The notes under the pieces: generated by a model | Database searches by the model: none | Seen by the model: the letters and a program-made list of their open reading frames with translations, nothing else | What the model was told of the DNA's origin: nothing | Assembly (NCBI RefSeq): GCF_014200435.1 | Contig: NZ_JACHBR010000001.1 | Location: 5,894,001-5,958,000 of the forward strand | Source: Sphaerisporangium krabiense | Lineage (GTDB): Bacteria; Actinomycetota; Actinomycetes; Streptosporangiales; Streptosporangiaceae | Direction of reading: 5' to 3' | DNA: 64,000 nt | Part shown: positions 26,486 to 35,951 of the stretch, piece after piece | Position numbering within the stretch: position 1 is the stretch's first letter | How the letters are laid out: each line of letters opens with the position of its first letter | Translations under genes and position numbers: made by a program

Positions 26486-27076
26486 TTACGCGTTGTCGGC
26501 GGCGTTGACGTACGGTGAACGACGCTCTAGAAGCCGGCCGACGCGGGCCAGGGTCTCGCGCAGGTTGTCCTCGGTGGTCAGTTCACGCGCCTCCGCGACG
26601 GACGCCCACCGCAGCCGCGCCTCGGGGTTCTCCGGCCGTACGGCCTCTGGCGTGGCGGTGGCGAGGACGAAGCGCAGGTCGGCGTGCTCGTGCGCGGGCT
26701 CGGCGGCCCCGGCGGCGACCGGGACGATGACGAGGTGGACGAGCGCCGCGTCCGGCCAGGGCGCGAGGTCGGCGAGCCCGGTCTCCTCGGCGCCCTCGCG
26801 CAGCGCGATCGCCAGCGGAAGCTCCTCGTGCGGGTCGGCGTGCCCGCCCACCTGCAGCCACGCCCGCTGCCGCGGGTGCCAGCGCAGCAGCACGCGGCGG
26901 GTCGGCGGGTGGACGATGAGGGCGGACGCCGTGAGGTGCAGCGGCGTGGACCTGTCCCAGGCGTTCTCGCCGGAGGCCAGCGCGCGGACCCGCCGCAGCT
27001 CGGCCGTCTCGCTCTGTGACGCCGGCGCGTACCCGCCGAGGACCTCCGCCAGTGTGGTGTGCGCGGCCGCGCTCAT
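26486..27076 (-). CDS. NUDIX hydrolase
   Basis: 196 aa. The Nudix box is complete: GGHADPHEELPLAIALREGAEETGL (GX5EX7REUXEEXGU) starting near 77. N-terminal LTASALIVHPPTRRVLLRWHP is the usual strand. Hydrolyses a nucleoside diphosphate linked to another group; the exact substrate is unpredictable from sequence. Confidence 0.88.
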   Translation of the reverse strand: MSAAAHTTLAEVLGGYAPASQSETAELRRVRALASGENAWDRSTPLHLTASALIVHPPTRRVLLRWHPRQRAWLQVGGHADPHEELPLAIALREGAEETGLADLAPWPDAALVHLVIVPVAAGAAEPAHEHADLRFVLATATPEAVRPENPEARLRWASVAEARELTTEDNLRETLARVGRLLERRSPYVNAADNA

Positions 27077-27167
27077 GTCGCTCCCCCTGTCGTCACCCGT
27101 ACCCGGGTGATTCTGTCAGGAGCCGCGACCCCGCCGGGACCGCCGCACGCCCGGCCCTGGTGACGAG

Positions 27168-27199
27168 GACGCCCGGCCACGCCATTGGAGCCGGGCGTC
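27168..27199. terminator. Terminator hairpin of the pruBA operon
   Basis: 9-bp stem GACGCCCGG / CCGGGCGTC with 14-nt loop, 30 bp after the pruA stop. Confidence 0.65.
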
Positions 27200-27228
27200 C
27201 ACGACAGGCGCCGCACGGGAACCGGATG

Positions 27229-28908
27229 TCACTCCGTGAAGCCGAGCGCCTCCAGGCCGGGCTGCTGCCAGCCGGTCTGGGGGATGTCGCCCCGGTAGGG
27301 CGGCGCGACGACCGGCGGCACGAACGTCTCCTTGATGGCGCGGGCGTTGACCCAGCGGATCAGGTTGAAGATCGAGCCGGCCTTGTCGTTGGTGCCCGAG
27401 CCGCGGGCGCCGCCGAACGGCTGCTGCCCGACGACGGCGCCGGTGGGCTTGTCGTTGATGTAGAAGTTGCCGGCCGCGAAGCGCAGCCGCTCGGTCGCCT
27501 CGGCGATCGCGTACCGGTCGCGGGCGATGACCGCGCCGGTCAGCGCGTACGGCGACACGCCCTCCAGCTGGTCGAGGACGGTGTCGTAGTCGCCGTCGTC
27601 GTAGACGTGCACGGCGAGGATCGGCCCGAAGTACTCCTTGACGAACACCTCGTCCTCGGGGTCGGCGCCGACCAGCACGGTGGGCTTGACGAAGTAGCCG
27701 GTGGAGTCGTCGTAGGAGCCGGTGAGCACCTCCACCGAGCCGGTGGCCCTCGCCCGGTCGATGGCCGCCTTGTTCTTGGCGAACGCGCGCGCGTCGATGA
27801 CCGCGCCCATGAACGTCGACAGGTCGGCGGCGACGTCGCCCACGGTCAGGGACTCGGCGGTGGCCACGAAGTCGTCGCGGATGCCGTTCCAGACCGAGCG
27901 CGGCACGTACGCCCGGGAGGCGGCCGAGCACTTCTGGCCCTGGTACTCGAACGCGCCGCGGATCAGCGCCGTGGTGAGCGCGGCGGGGTCGGCGGAGGGG
28001 TGGGCGAGCACGAAGTCCTTGCCGCCGGTCTCGCCGACCAGGCGCGGGTAGCCGCGGTAGCCGGCGATGTTGGCGCCGACGGTCGCCCACAGGTGCTGGA
28101 AGGTCGCGGTGGACCCGGTGAAGTGGATGCCCGCCAGCCGCGGGTGGGTCAGCGCGGCCTCCGAGACGCCGGCGCCGTTGCCGGTCACCATGTTGATGAC
28201 GCCCGGCGGCAGCCCGGCCTCCTCCAGCAGGCGCATCGTGAAGTGCGCGGCGAACTGCTGCGTCGGCGACGGCTTCCACACGACCACGTTGCCCATCAGC
28301 GCCGCGGAGGTCGGCAGGTTGCCGGCGATGGCGGTGAAGTTGAACGGCGTGATCGCCAGCACGAAGCCTTCCAGCGGCCGGTACTCCATGCGGTTCCACA
28401 CGCCCGGCGAGGAGCTCGGCTGCTCGGTGAGGAGCTGCCGCGCGAAGTGCACGTTGAACCGCAGGAAGTCGATCAGCTCGCAGGCGGCGTCGATCTCGGC
28501 CTGCTGCGCGGTCTTGGACTGGCCGAGGATCGTGGCCGCGTTGAGCGTCGCCCGCCACGGGCCCGCCAGCAGGTCTGCGGCCCGCAGGAAGATCGCGGCC
28601 CGCTCCTCGAACGGCAGCGCCCGCCAGGCGGGGGCGGCCCGCAGCGCGGCGTCGACGGCGGCGCGCACGTCGGCGGCCGAGGCGTCGGCGGTGTGCCCGA
28701 GCACGTGGGCGTGGTTGTGCGGCTGCACGACCTCGATGGCCGGGCCGTCGGCCATGCGGCGCTCCCCGCCGATCGTCATCGTCAGGTCGATCGCCGTGCC
28801 GGACAGCTCCTTGACACGGCCCTCCAGCGCCGCCCGTTCGGCGCTGCCGGGGGCGTAGCCGTGGACCGGCTCGTTGGCCGGGACGGGGACGTTGGTGACG
28901 GCATCCAT
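27229..28908 (-). CDS. pruA: 1-pyrroline-5-carboxylate dehydrogenase
   Basis: 559 aa aldehyde dehydrogenase, NAD-dependent oxidation of glutamate semialdehyde to glutamate, second step of proline catabolism. Motifs: ITPFNFTAIAGNLP, FTGSTATF, catalytic Glu in VGETGGKD, catalytic Cys in YQGQKCSAASR and a late GQQPFGGARGSGTNDKAG typical of P5CDH. Begins 8 bp after the proline dehydrogenase stop. ATG at 28908 chosen; the longer open frame reads into pruB. Confidence 0.94.
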   Translation of the reverse strand: MDAVTNVPVPANEPVHGYAPGSAERAALEGRVKELSGTAIDLTMTIGGERRMADGPAIEVVQPHNHAHVLGHTADASAADVRAAVDAALRAAPAWRALPFEERAAIFLRAADLLAGPWRATLNAATILGQSKTAQQAEIDAACELIDFLRFNVHFARQLLTEQPSSSPGVWNRMEYRPLEGFVLAITPFNFTAIAGNLPTSAALMGNVVVWKPSPTQQFAAHFTMRLLEEAGLPPGVINMVTGNGAGVSEAALTHPRLAGIHFTGSTATFQHLWATVGANIAGYRGYPRLVGETGGKDFVLAHPSADPAALTTALIRGAFEYQGQKCSAASRAYVPRSVWNGIRDDFVATAESLTVGDVAADLSTFMGAVIDARAFAKNKAAIDRARATGSVEVLTGSYDDSTGYFVKPTVLVGADPEDEVFVKEYFGPILAVHVYDDGDYDTVLDQLEGVSPYALTGAVIARDRYAIAEATERLRFAAGNFYINDKPTGAVVGQQPFGGARGSGTNDKAGSIFNLIRWVNARAIKETFVPPVVAPPYRGDIPQTGWQQPGLEALGFTE

Positions 28909-28916
28909 GACTGACC

Positions 28917-29843
28917 TCACTTGGAGCGGAGTGAACGCAGGAAGAAGGCGACGTTGGCGGGCCGCTCGGCCAGGCGGCGCATGAAGTAGCCGTACCAGTC
29001 GTCGCCGTAGGGCACGTAGACGCGGACGGTGGAGCCGGCGGCGGCGAGCGCCTCCTGCTTGTCGGTCCTGATCCCGTAGAGCATCTGGTACTCGAAGGTG
29101 TCGCGGCTCCTGCCGGCCCGGTCGGCGAGCAGCTCGGTGATCGAGATGAGCCGGTCGTCGTGCGTGGCCACCATGGGGTATCCCTTCCCCTCCATGAGGA
29201 CCCGCAGGCACCGCACGTACGCCCTGTCCACCTCGGCCTTCTTCTGGTGGGCGACGGAGGCGGGCTCGCGGTAGGCGCCCTTGACCAGCCGCACCCGGGA
29301 GCCCTCCCGGGACAGCTCCCGCAGGTCCTGCTCGCTGCGGTGCAGGTACGCCTGGATCGCCACGCCGGTGGAGGGGTAGTCCTCGCGCAGGGCGCGCAGG
29401 ATCGACAGCGTGGAGTCGACCGTGGTGTGATCCTCCATGTCCAGGGTCACGGTGGTGGCGGCGTCCCGCGCGGCGGCGCAGATCTCGCGGGCGTGGTCCA
29501 GGGCCATGCGGCCGTCCAGCATCTGGCCGACGGCCGAGAGCTTGACCGACACTTCGGCGCGGTCGCCGAGGCCGAGGGGGCGTAGCGTGTCCAGCATCGT
29601 GACGTACGCCTTCACCGTCTCGGCGGCGGCCCTGGCGTCCTTGGTCTCCTCGCCGAGGTGGTCGAGGGTGACCGTGAGGCGCGCGTCGGTGAGGCGGCGC
29701 ACGGCGCGCAGCGCGTCCCCGGCGTCCTCGCCCGCGACGAACCGGTCCACCACATGCCGGGTGACCGGGAAACCCGATACGGCGCGGCGCGCGAGAGGGC
29801 TGCGCGATACCGCGAGAAGTAGGGAACCGAGCATGTCAACCAC
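28917..29843 (-). CDS. pruB: Proline dehydrogenase
   Basis: 308 aa monofunctional flavoenzyme (FAD), proline to pyrroline-5-carboxylate. Visible motifs: VTLDHLGEETKD, SVKLSAVGQ, LDMEDHTT, RLVKGAYREP, ATHDDRLI and FEYQMLYGI. First gene of pruB-pruA; both are divergent from a PucR-type regulator. Methionine at residue 4 is an alternative start. Confidence 0.93.
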   Translation of the reverse strand: MVDMLGSLLLAVSRSPLARRAVSGFPVTRHVVDRFVAGEDAGDALRAVRRLTDARLTVTLDHLGEETKDARAAAETVKAYVTMLDTLRPLGLGDRAEVSVKLSAVGQMLDGRMALDHAREICAAARDAATTVTLDMEDHTTVDSTLSILRALREDYPSTGVAIQAYLHRSEQDLRELSREGSRVRLVKGAYREPASVAHQKKAEVDRAYVRCLRVLMEGKGYPMVATHDDRLISITELLADRAGRSRDTFEYQMLYGIRTDKQEALAAAGSTVRVYVPYGDDWYGYFMRRLAERPANVAFFLRSLRSK

Positions 29844-29903
29844 CCTAAGAGCTGCTCTTCAGCGGCCTCCATGGACATCCGCCACGGGCGGCGTCTACCC
29901 GGT

Positions 29904-29919
29904 TCATACAGATGTATGA
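29904..29919. promoter_or_regulatory. Perfect palindrome overlapping the PucR-type start codon
   Basis: TCATACA-GA-TGTATGA, 7-bp arms. The ATG of the regulator lies at 29912, inside the repeat, and the site is 61 bp from the pruB start. Probable regulator operator for the divergent pair; binding there would block its own start. Confidence 0.6.
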
Positions 29920-31015
29920 CAATGTGCGGGTGGATCTGCAGGAAACAGTCGATGAGATCGCGGGGATCCTGGACGCCTCCGCGACGCTGGAGGACCGCTC
30001 GTTCCAGATGCTCGCCTACGCGGCGCAGAGCGGGGACATCGACACCGTGCGCCGCGAGTCCATCCTGCGCAGGCGCGCCTCCGACGAGGTCCGCGCCTAC
30101 TTCGAGGGGTACGGCATCGCCACGGCCGCGGGCCCGGTCCGCATCCCGGCCGACCGGGGTCTCGGCGTGCTGGCCCGCGTCTGCGTCCCGCTGCGCCACC
30201 GCGGCGTCACCTACGGCTACCTGTGGCTGCTGGACTCCGGCGCGCTCGGCGACGAGCGGCTGGCCCGGGTCGCGCCCCTGGTGGAACGCGCCGCCGCCGC
30301 CCTGGCCAGGGAGGCGCGCAGCCGCCAGGACCTCGGCGCCCGCCTGCGCGACCTGCTGTCGGCAGACCCCGAGCTGCGCGCCTCCGCCGCGATCGACCTT
30401 CCCGGGCCGTGCGCCGCGATCGCCGTGCAGAGCGGCACGGGCGGCGTCGTGCCGCTGTGGACGCTGCCGCGCGGCGTGATCGCCGACGCGGGCGACCCGG
30501 TCACCGCCGTCCTCGCCCCGGCCGCCCAGGCCGAGGCCGTCGCGGCCCGGGTCATCGGCATGTACGGCACGGCGGCGGGCGTCGGCGGCGTCCGGGACGA
30601 CGTCGGCGAGGCGTGGCGGAGCTGGCGCGAGGCGACGCTGGCCCTGCGCGTCGCCCAGCGGGTGCCCCGGCACGCGCCCGTCGCCTGCTGGAGCTCGCTC
30701 GGCGTCCACCGCCTGCTCGCCCGGCTCTCCGCCGCCGAGCTGGCCGACCTCGCCGCCGAGGCCGCCATGCTGGACGGCGAGCTGGCCCACACCGTCGGCA
30801 CCTACCTCGACCACGCCGGGCACGCCGGGGAGACCGCGGCGCGGCTCGGCGTCCACCGTCAGACGCTCTACTACCGGCTGGCCAAGGCCGAGCGCGCCAC
30901 CGGGCTCGACCTCGCCGACGGAGAGGACCGCCTCGTGCTGCACCTCGGGCTCAAGGCGGCCGAGCTGCTGGACGGGCCCGCCCGCGCCCGGGTCAGGGCG
31001 CCCGGTAGATCTTGA
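29912..31015 (+). CDS. PucR-family regulator, probable proline-catabolism activator
   Basis: 367 aa. N-terminal sensory region and a C-terminal PucR-type HTH (YLDHAGHAGETAARLGVHRQTLYYRLAKAERATGLDL). In Streptomyces and other actinomycetes, a regulator of this class (PruR) next to pruB-pruA activates them with proline; the divergent layout here supports the same role. No conventional RBS before ATG, and the palindrome covers the start, so it may be leaderless. 3' end overlaps the GH16 gene by 23 bp on the other strand. Confidence 0.82.
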   Translation: MYDNVRVDLQETVDEIAGILDASATLEDRSFQMLAYAAQSGDIDTVRRESILRRRASDEVRAYFEGYGIATAAGPVRIPADRGLGVLARVCVPLRHRGVTYGYLWLLDSGALGDERLARVAPLVERAAAALAREARSRQDLGARLRDLLSADPELRASAAIDLPGPCAAIAVQSGTGGVVPLWTLPRGVIADAGDPVTAVLAPAAQAEAVAARVIGMYGTAAGVGGVRDDVGEAWRSWREATLALRVAQRVPRHAPVACWSSLGVHRLLARLSAAELADLAAEAAMLDGELAHTVGTYLDHAGHAGETAARLGVHRQTLYYRLAKAERATGLDLADGEDRLVLHLGLKAAELLDGPARARVRAPGRS

Positions 31016-32054
31016 CCCAGTCCACGAACATCGACACGGTGGCGGGCGTGGTGGCGTCCCGGCACGGCGACCACTGGTTGCAGACGACGTCGTTCTGCAG
31101 GGTGAGGTGCATGGGCCGCGCCGCGGGGACGTTCGGCCCGGTGTAGTCCCAGGTCCGCCTGCCGTCGAGCCAGAACGTCAGCCGTCCGGGCGTCCAGTCG
31201 ACGGCCGCCGTGTGCCAGCGCGTGAAATCGGCGCGCACCAGGCTCTGCGCCTGGGGCGACTGGCCCCGGTGGACGTAGATCCCCGCGCTCCGGCGGGTCG
31301 CGTCGATCACCTCGGCGAAGTCGACCTCGGCGTACTCGGGGCTCTGGCTCTCCGGCCACAGCAGCGTGACCAGCGAGTACCCGCGGCCCGGCTCGCCGCG
31401 GAACCGGACCTCCCAGCGGCCGTAGGTCTGCGACATCCGGCTCGCGACGCCGCCGGACAGGTCCTTGCCGTCGTAGAAGCCGCCGGTCATGTGGAGCATG
31501 CCGTCGTGGACGGTGGTCGCCTCGGCGGTGCGCGGGTTCACCGCGGCGCCGGGGGAGTGGTAGACCTCCCACCTGCTCTGGTCGATCCGGTCGCCGTCGA
31601 AGTCCTCCACCAGCACCGGCGCGCCCCACCGGGCGTCGGTGCGCTCGGGCACGGCGCCGCCCGGCGTCTCGGCGGGGCCGGGCGCGGCCGGCGGGGCGGG
31701 CGGACCTGGCGGGTCGCCGTCCCGGCCGGGCGAGGGGATCGGGACGGACGGCGCGGGGGCGCCGCCGTACCGGTGGTCGTAGACGGGAGGCGGGGGACGG
31801 TCGGGGCCGGAGCCGGCCGCACGGGCGGGCGGGGGAGCGGGGCGGCTCACCACCGGCGGGGCGTGGGGCGGGTACGACGGGGACGGCGTCCCCCGGCGGA
31901 CCACCGGCGGGGACGGCACGGGAGGCGCGGGGGGCGTCTCGGGGCGGACGGCCGGCGGGGGAGCCGCGGGGGAGTGCCGGGCCGCCGGCTGCGGGACCGG
32001 GCAGAGGGTCAAGGTCGCCGCCGCCACGATCAGGTACGCGCTACGGATCGACAT
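30993..32054 (-). CDS. Secreted GH16-family glycoside hydrolase
   Basis: 353 aa. Signal peptide at the start, a roughly 100 aa Pro-rich linker (about 28-130) and a C-terminal concanavalin-type GH16 domain. Active-site signature: YAEVDFAEVID, i.e. ExDxxE with EVDFAE. LVEDFDGDRIDQSRWEVY opens the domain and MFVDWVKIYR closes it. Probably cuts beta-1,3/1,4-glucan or a related polymer. The Pro-rich region could span the cell wall. Confidence 0.88.
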   Translation of the reverse strand: MSIRSAYLIVAAATLTLCPVPQPAARHSPAAPPPAVRPETPPAPPVPSPPVVRRGTPSPSYPPHAPPVVSRPAPPPARAAGSGPDRPPPPVYDHRYGGAPAPSVPIPSPGRDGDPPGPPAPPAAPGPAETPGGAVPERTDARWGAPVLVEDFDGDRIDQSRWEVYHSPGAAVNPRTAEATTVHDGMLHMTGGFYDGKDLSGGVASRMSQTYGRWEVRFRGEPGRGYSLVTLLWPESQSPEYAEVDFAEVIDATRRSAGIYVHRGQSPQAQSLVRADFTRWHTAAVDWTPGRLTFWLDGRRTWDYTGPNVPAARPMHLTLQNDVVCNQWSPCRDATTPATVSMFVDWVKIYRAP

Positions 32055-32164
32055 GCGCCCATGAAAACAGCCATCTGTCCGTGATCCCAGTGTTATGCCG
32101 AATTCGCGCCACGTATGTCAGGTAGGTATTCACCTATTCCAGGCTTCACCGCACACTTGGCGGT

Positions 32165-33568
32165 GTGTCCGATTTCGAGATCCTTGTTCTGGGGTCCGGC
32201 CCCGGCGGGCAGAAGGCGGCCATCGCGGCGGCCAAGCTGGAGCGCACGGTCGCCCTCGTCGAGCGGCGCGACATGGTCGGCGGGGTGTGCATCAACACCG
32301 GCACGATCCCGTCCAAGACGATGCGCGAGGCCGTCCTCTACCTCACCGGCCTCAACCAGAGGGAGCTGTACGGCCAGAGCTACCGGCTGAAGGAGGACGT
32401 CACCGTCGCCGACCTCACCATGCGCACCGCGCACGTGGTGGGACGGGAGATCGACGTCGTCAGGAGCCAGCTCTCCCGCAACCACGTCACCATGCTGCTC
32501 GGCTGCGGCCGTTTCCTGGACCCGCACACGGTCGAGGTGACCGACGAGCGCGGCAAGACCACCAAGGTCACCGCCGACAAGATCATCATCGCCACCGGGA
32601 CGCGGCCCGCGCGCCCCGACAGCGTGGACTTCGACGACCGCACGATCATCGACTCCGACGGGATGCTGCGGCTGGAGCACGTGCCCGACTCGATGGTCGT
32701 CGTCGGCGCCGGGGTGATCGGCATCGAGTACGCCTCCATGTTCGCCGCGCTCGGCACCAAGGTCACCGTGGTCGAGCGGCGCGAGCGCATGCTGGACTTC
32801 TGCGACCTGGAGATCGTCGAGGCGCTCAAGTACCACCTGCGCGACCTCGCGGTCACCTTCCGCTTCGGCGAGACCGTGGCCTCGGTCGAGCGCCGGGCGC
32901 GCGGCTGCGTCACGGTGCTGGAGAGCGGAAAGAAGATCCCGGCCGAGACCGTCCTGTACTCGGCGGGCCGCAACGGCGTGACCGAGGGGCTCGGCCTGGA
33001 CGCCGCCGGGCTGACCGCCGACGCCCGGGGGCGCATCGCCGTGGACGAGTTCTACCGCACGGCCGTGCCGCACATCTACGCGGTCGGCGACGTGATCGGC
33101 TTCCCCGCGCTGGCCGCCACCTCGATGGAGCAGGGCCGCATCGCCGCCCACCACGCCTGCGAGGAGCCGCTGCGGGGCATGTCGCACCTCCAGCCGATCG
33201 GCATCTACACGGTCCCGGAGATCAGCTTCATCGGCAGGACCGAGGACGAGCTGACCAAGGCGCTCATCCCGTTCGAGGTCGGGGTGTCGCGCTACCGGGA
33301 GCTGGCGCGCGGCCAGATCATCGGCGACACCTACGGCATGCTCAAGCTGCTGGTCTCGCCCGAGGACCACGCCCTGCTCGGGGTGCACGTCTTCGGCACC
33401 GGCGCCACCGAGCTGCTGCACATCGGGCAGACGGTCATGGGCTGCGGCGGCACCGTGGACTACCTGGTGGACGCGGTGTTCAACTACCCGACCCTCTCGG
33501 AGTCCTACAAGGTCGCCGCGCTGGACGCCATGAACAAGATCCGGAGAATGGCGCGCTTCGCCGACTGA
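32165..33568 (+). CDS. sthA: Soluble NAD(P) transhydrogenase
   Basis: 467 aa. FAD motif [14 protein letters not shown]; the redox region is [11 protein letters not shown] with Thr where disulfide reductases have the second Cys, as expected for SthA, which lacks the redox disulfide. NAD motif [21 protein letters not shown]-terminal [14 protein letters not shown]. Transfers hydride between NADPH and NAD. GTG start (VSDFEI). Confidence 0.92.
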   Translation: MSDFEILVLGSGPGGQKAAIAAAKLERTVALVERRDMVGGVCINTGTIPSKTMREAVLYLTGLNQRELYGQSYRLKEDVTVADLTMRTAHVVGREIDVVRSQLSRNHVTMLLGCGRFLDPHTVEVTDERGKTTKVTADKIIIATGTRPARPDSVDFDDRTIIDSDGMLRLEHVPDSMVVVGAGVIGIEYASMFAALGTKVTVVERRERMLDFCDLEIVEALKYHLRDLAVTFRFGETVASVERRARGCVTVLESGKKIPAETVLYSAGRNGVTEGLGLDAAGLTADARGRIAVDEFYRTAVPHIYAVGDVIGFPALAATSMEQGRIAAHHACEEPLRGMSHLQPIGIYTVPEISFIGRTEDELTKALIPFEVGVSRYRELARGQIIGDTYGMLKLLVSPEDHALLGVHVFGTGATELLHIGQTVMGCGGTVDYLVDAVFNYPTLSESYKVAALDAMNKIRRMARFAD

Positions 33569-33578
33569 GGCCCGGTTC

Positions 33579-33603
33579 CGGGCGGGCGATAAGGTTCCGC
33601 CCG
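33579..33603. terminator. Weak hairpin after sthA
   Basis: 7-bp stem CGGGCGG / CCGCCCG with 11-nt loop, 11 bp after the sthA stop. Confidence 0.45.
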
Positions 33604-33664
33604 ACATGTGACGCAACATCATTTGATATCCGACATGCCGCTCGGTTCCCTATGATGCGCGATC

Positions 33665-34531
33665 ATGCGCCGCATCCTCGCCGCGTTCAGCGTGTGCGTC
33701 TTCCTGGCCGCCTGTACCGCGCAGCCGCCGCGCGACGAGGTGCCTCTGGGCGTGGGACGGTGGCACGCCGCGCCCGCGCCCACACCCACGCCCTCCGGGG
33801 CGCGGGCCCCGGCCAGGACACCGGATCGCGTCATCCCGCCCCAGGGCCGGGACGCCGCCGTCAGGAGCCCCCTCTACGCCGCGCCGAAGACGCCGAGGAC
33901 GGCCTGCCGCCTTCCCACGGTCCGATCGGGAAGCCTGGCCTCGATGCGGCGGTACGGCAAGGCCCTGTCCGCCTGCCTCGACCGGGTCTGGGCGCGGCAG
34001 TTCAGGGCGGCGAGGACGTACTTCACGCCCCCGCGCCGGGTCTTCGTGCCGCGCCCGGTCAAGGACCGCGAATGCGGGACGATGCCCGCCCGCGGCGCCG
34101 ACGGCACCTACTGCCCGGACACCCGCGTCTACTACGTCCTGCTGGAGCCGGACGACCTGTCCCCGGACGCGACCTCCTCGGTGGCCGACATCATCGCCCA
34201 CGAGTACGGCCACCACGTCCAGCACATGGTCAACATCCTCGACTGGGAAGGGGAGGCCGAGTACGGCGCCAAGCGCGCCGTCAGAGAAGCCCTGAGCCGG
34301 CGGCTGGAGCTCCAGGCGACCTGCCTGGGCGGGGTCGCGCTCCACGCCGTACGCGAGGCGCTCCCGCCGTGGAGCCGGTTCCAGGAGTCCTATCAGGGCA
34401 CGCTCGAGGCGCGGTGGGTCCGCGACCACGGGCAGCTGGACACGCAGATGCGGTGGCTCGAACGGGGATTCTCATCGGCACGGCCCAAGGCGTGCGACAC
34501 CTGGACCGTCCCCGCGCGCGCCGTCATCTGA
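33665..34531 (+). CDS. Lipoprotein neutral zinc metallopeptidase (YpfJ-like)
   Basis: 288 aa. Lipobox FLAACT within the first 18 residues, then a Pro/Ala-rich linker. The zinc motif HEYGHHVQ (HExxH) lies near 180; a downstream Glu in LSRRLELQATC is the likely third ligand. Matches neutral zinc metallopeptidase (PF04228) with YPYCPDTRVYY-like region. Membrane-anchored on the outside. Substrate unknown. Confidence 0.86.
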   Translation: MRRILAAFSVCVFLAACTAQPPRDEVPLGVGRWHAAPAPTPTPSGARAPARTPDRVIPPQGRDAAVRSPLYAAPKTPRTACRLPTVRSGSLASMRRYGKALSACLDRVWARQFRAARTYFTPPRRVFVPRPVKDRECGTMPARGADGTYCPDTRVYYVLLEPDDLSPDATSSVADIIAHEYGHHVQHMVNILDWEGEAEYGAKRAVREALSRRLELQATCLGGVALHAVREALPPWSRFQESYQGTLEARWVRDHGQLDTQMRWLERGFSSARPKACDTWTVPARAVI

Positions 34532-34555
34532 CCCCCCCGGCGCGGGAACGACGAA

Positions 34556-34583
34556 GCCCGTGCCACCCGGGGGTGGCACGGGC
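34556..34583. terminator. Strong bidirectional terminator
   Basis: Perfect 12-bp stem GCCCGTGCCACC / GGTGGCACGGGC with CGGG loop, between convergent genes. Confidence 0.8.
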
Positions 34584-34596
34584 CCGGCGGGAGTGG

Positions 34597-35772
34597 TCAG
34601 GCGGCCTCGGCCTCGGCCTCGTCCAGCTCGGCGGGGCGGGCGCGGCCGGTCACGTTCTCGTACACGCGGACCAGCTCGCGGCCGATGCGCTCCATCGAGT
34701 ACCGGGACCCGGCGCGGTCGGCGCCGGCGAAGCCCAGCGCCGTGCGGCGGGTGAGGTCGCCGAGCAGGGCCCGGGTGCGGCGGGCCAGGGTCGCCGGGTC
34801 CTGGGGACGCACCAGCAGGCCGGTCACGCCCTCGACCACCGAGTCCAGGTGGGCGCCGACCGCCGAGGCGATCACCGGGACGCCGCAGGCCATGGCCTCC
34901 AGCGCGACCTTGCCCTTGGGGGCGGCGACCGGCAGCGTGAGGACGACGTCCGCGCCGCGCATCAGCTTCGGCATCGCGTTGTGGGTGACGTGGCCGAGCA
35001 GCGTGACCCGGTCCTCCACGCCGGCCTCCTTGGCCAGCAGGGTCAGGCGCTCCAGGTCGCGCTCGGCCTCGGGGGCGTTGGGAAGGGGGCCGCCGGCGAT
35101 CACCAGCTCCGCGCCCGGAATGCCGTCCAGCGCCCGGATCGCGATGTCGGCGCCGCCGCCCCGGCCGATGTGGCCGACGTGCAGCAGGCGGGGACGGTCG
35201 CCGCGGGCCCCGGCCGGGCCCTGGCGGCGGAAGCGCTCGACGTCCACGCCGTGCGGGACGACCGCGATGTTCCTGCGCGGCACGCCCAGCCGGATCAGGT
35301 CCGCCGCCTCGCTCGCGCAGGCCGCGACCACCGCGCCGGCCCGCCGCCCGATCGCCCGCTCCAGCTTGGTGCGCGCCGCGGCCTCGCGGTCGCCCGGACG
35401 GGCGCCGAGCGGGGTCCCGGCGTGGAAGGTCTGCACGATCGGCACGTCCAGGCCGTCGATCGCGGCGACCGCGGCCAGCCCGCCGGTCCAGGAGTGGGCG
35501 TGCACGACGTCGGGGTGGTCCTTGGCCCAGCGCTCGCGCAGGTGGGCGCTGAAGGCGGAGATGTGCGGCATGACCGCGCTCTCGGGGAGCGGCCGGGCCG
35601 GGCCCGCCTCCAGGTACTCGATCGCCACGCCGGTGGCCACCTTGCCGCGCGGCTTGCGGTCGGCGGCGTCGCGGCGCGTGTAGATGGTGACGCGGTGGGC
35701 AGCGCTCAACTCACGGGCGACGGCCAGGAGGTCGGAGGAAAGTTCGTGCACGGAGACGAAGGCGATTTTCAC
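34597..35772 (-). CDS. Glycosyltransferase family 4
   Basis: 391 aa GT-B enzyme. N-terminal domain: IAFVSVHELSSDL, DVVHAHSWTGG. C-terminal domain: LLHVGHIGRGGG, and the nucleotide-sugar site KGKVALEAMACGVPVIAS with the second Glu of the family EX7E motif. It ends with an acidic Glu/Ala-rich tail. No other cell-wall or exopolysaccharide genes next to it, so the acceptor is unknown. Sole gene of its transcript. Confidence 0.88.
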   Translation of the reverse strand: MKIAFVSVHELSSDLLAVARELSAAHRVTIYTRRDAADRKPRGKVATGVAIEYLEAGPARPLPESAVMPHISAFSAHLRERWAKDHPDVVHAHSWTGGLAAVAAIDGLDVPIVQTFHAGTPLGARPGDREAAARTKLERAIGRRAGAVVAACASEAADLIRLGVPRRNIAVVPHGVDVERFRRQGPAGARGDRPRLLHVGHIGRGGGADIAIRALDGIPGAELVIAGGPLPNAPEAERDLERLTLLAKEAGVEDRVTLLGHVTHNAMPKLMRGADVVLTLPVAAPKGKVALEAMACGVPVIASAVGAHLDSVVEGVTGLLVRPQDPATLARRTRALLGDLTRRTALGFAGADRAGSRYSMERIGRELVRVYENVTGRARPAELDEAEAEAA

Positions 35773-35951
35773 GGCACACCTCAGGGAAGCCGGGTCACGA
35801 CGGACCCGCGAACGTACTGAGTTGTGCCTGCGTCTTAGGCACGAAATCTGTATGTCAGTGTACCGATGTCAGTTAAGCGGCAAACCCCTTTCGCGAAAAA
35901 ATCTTGCAAACCCCTGCCCCGGATCCGCCCGGGCAGACCCCGCGGCGGGGA

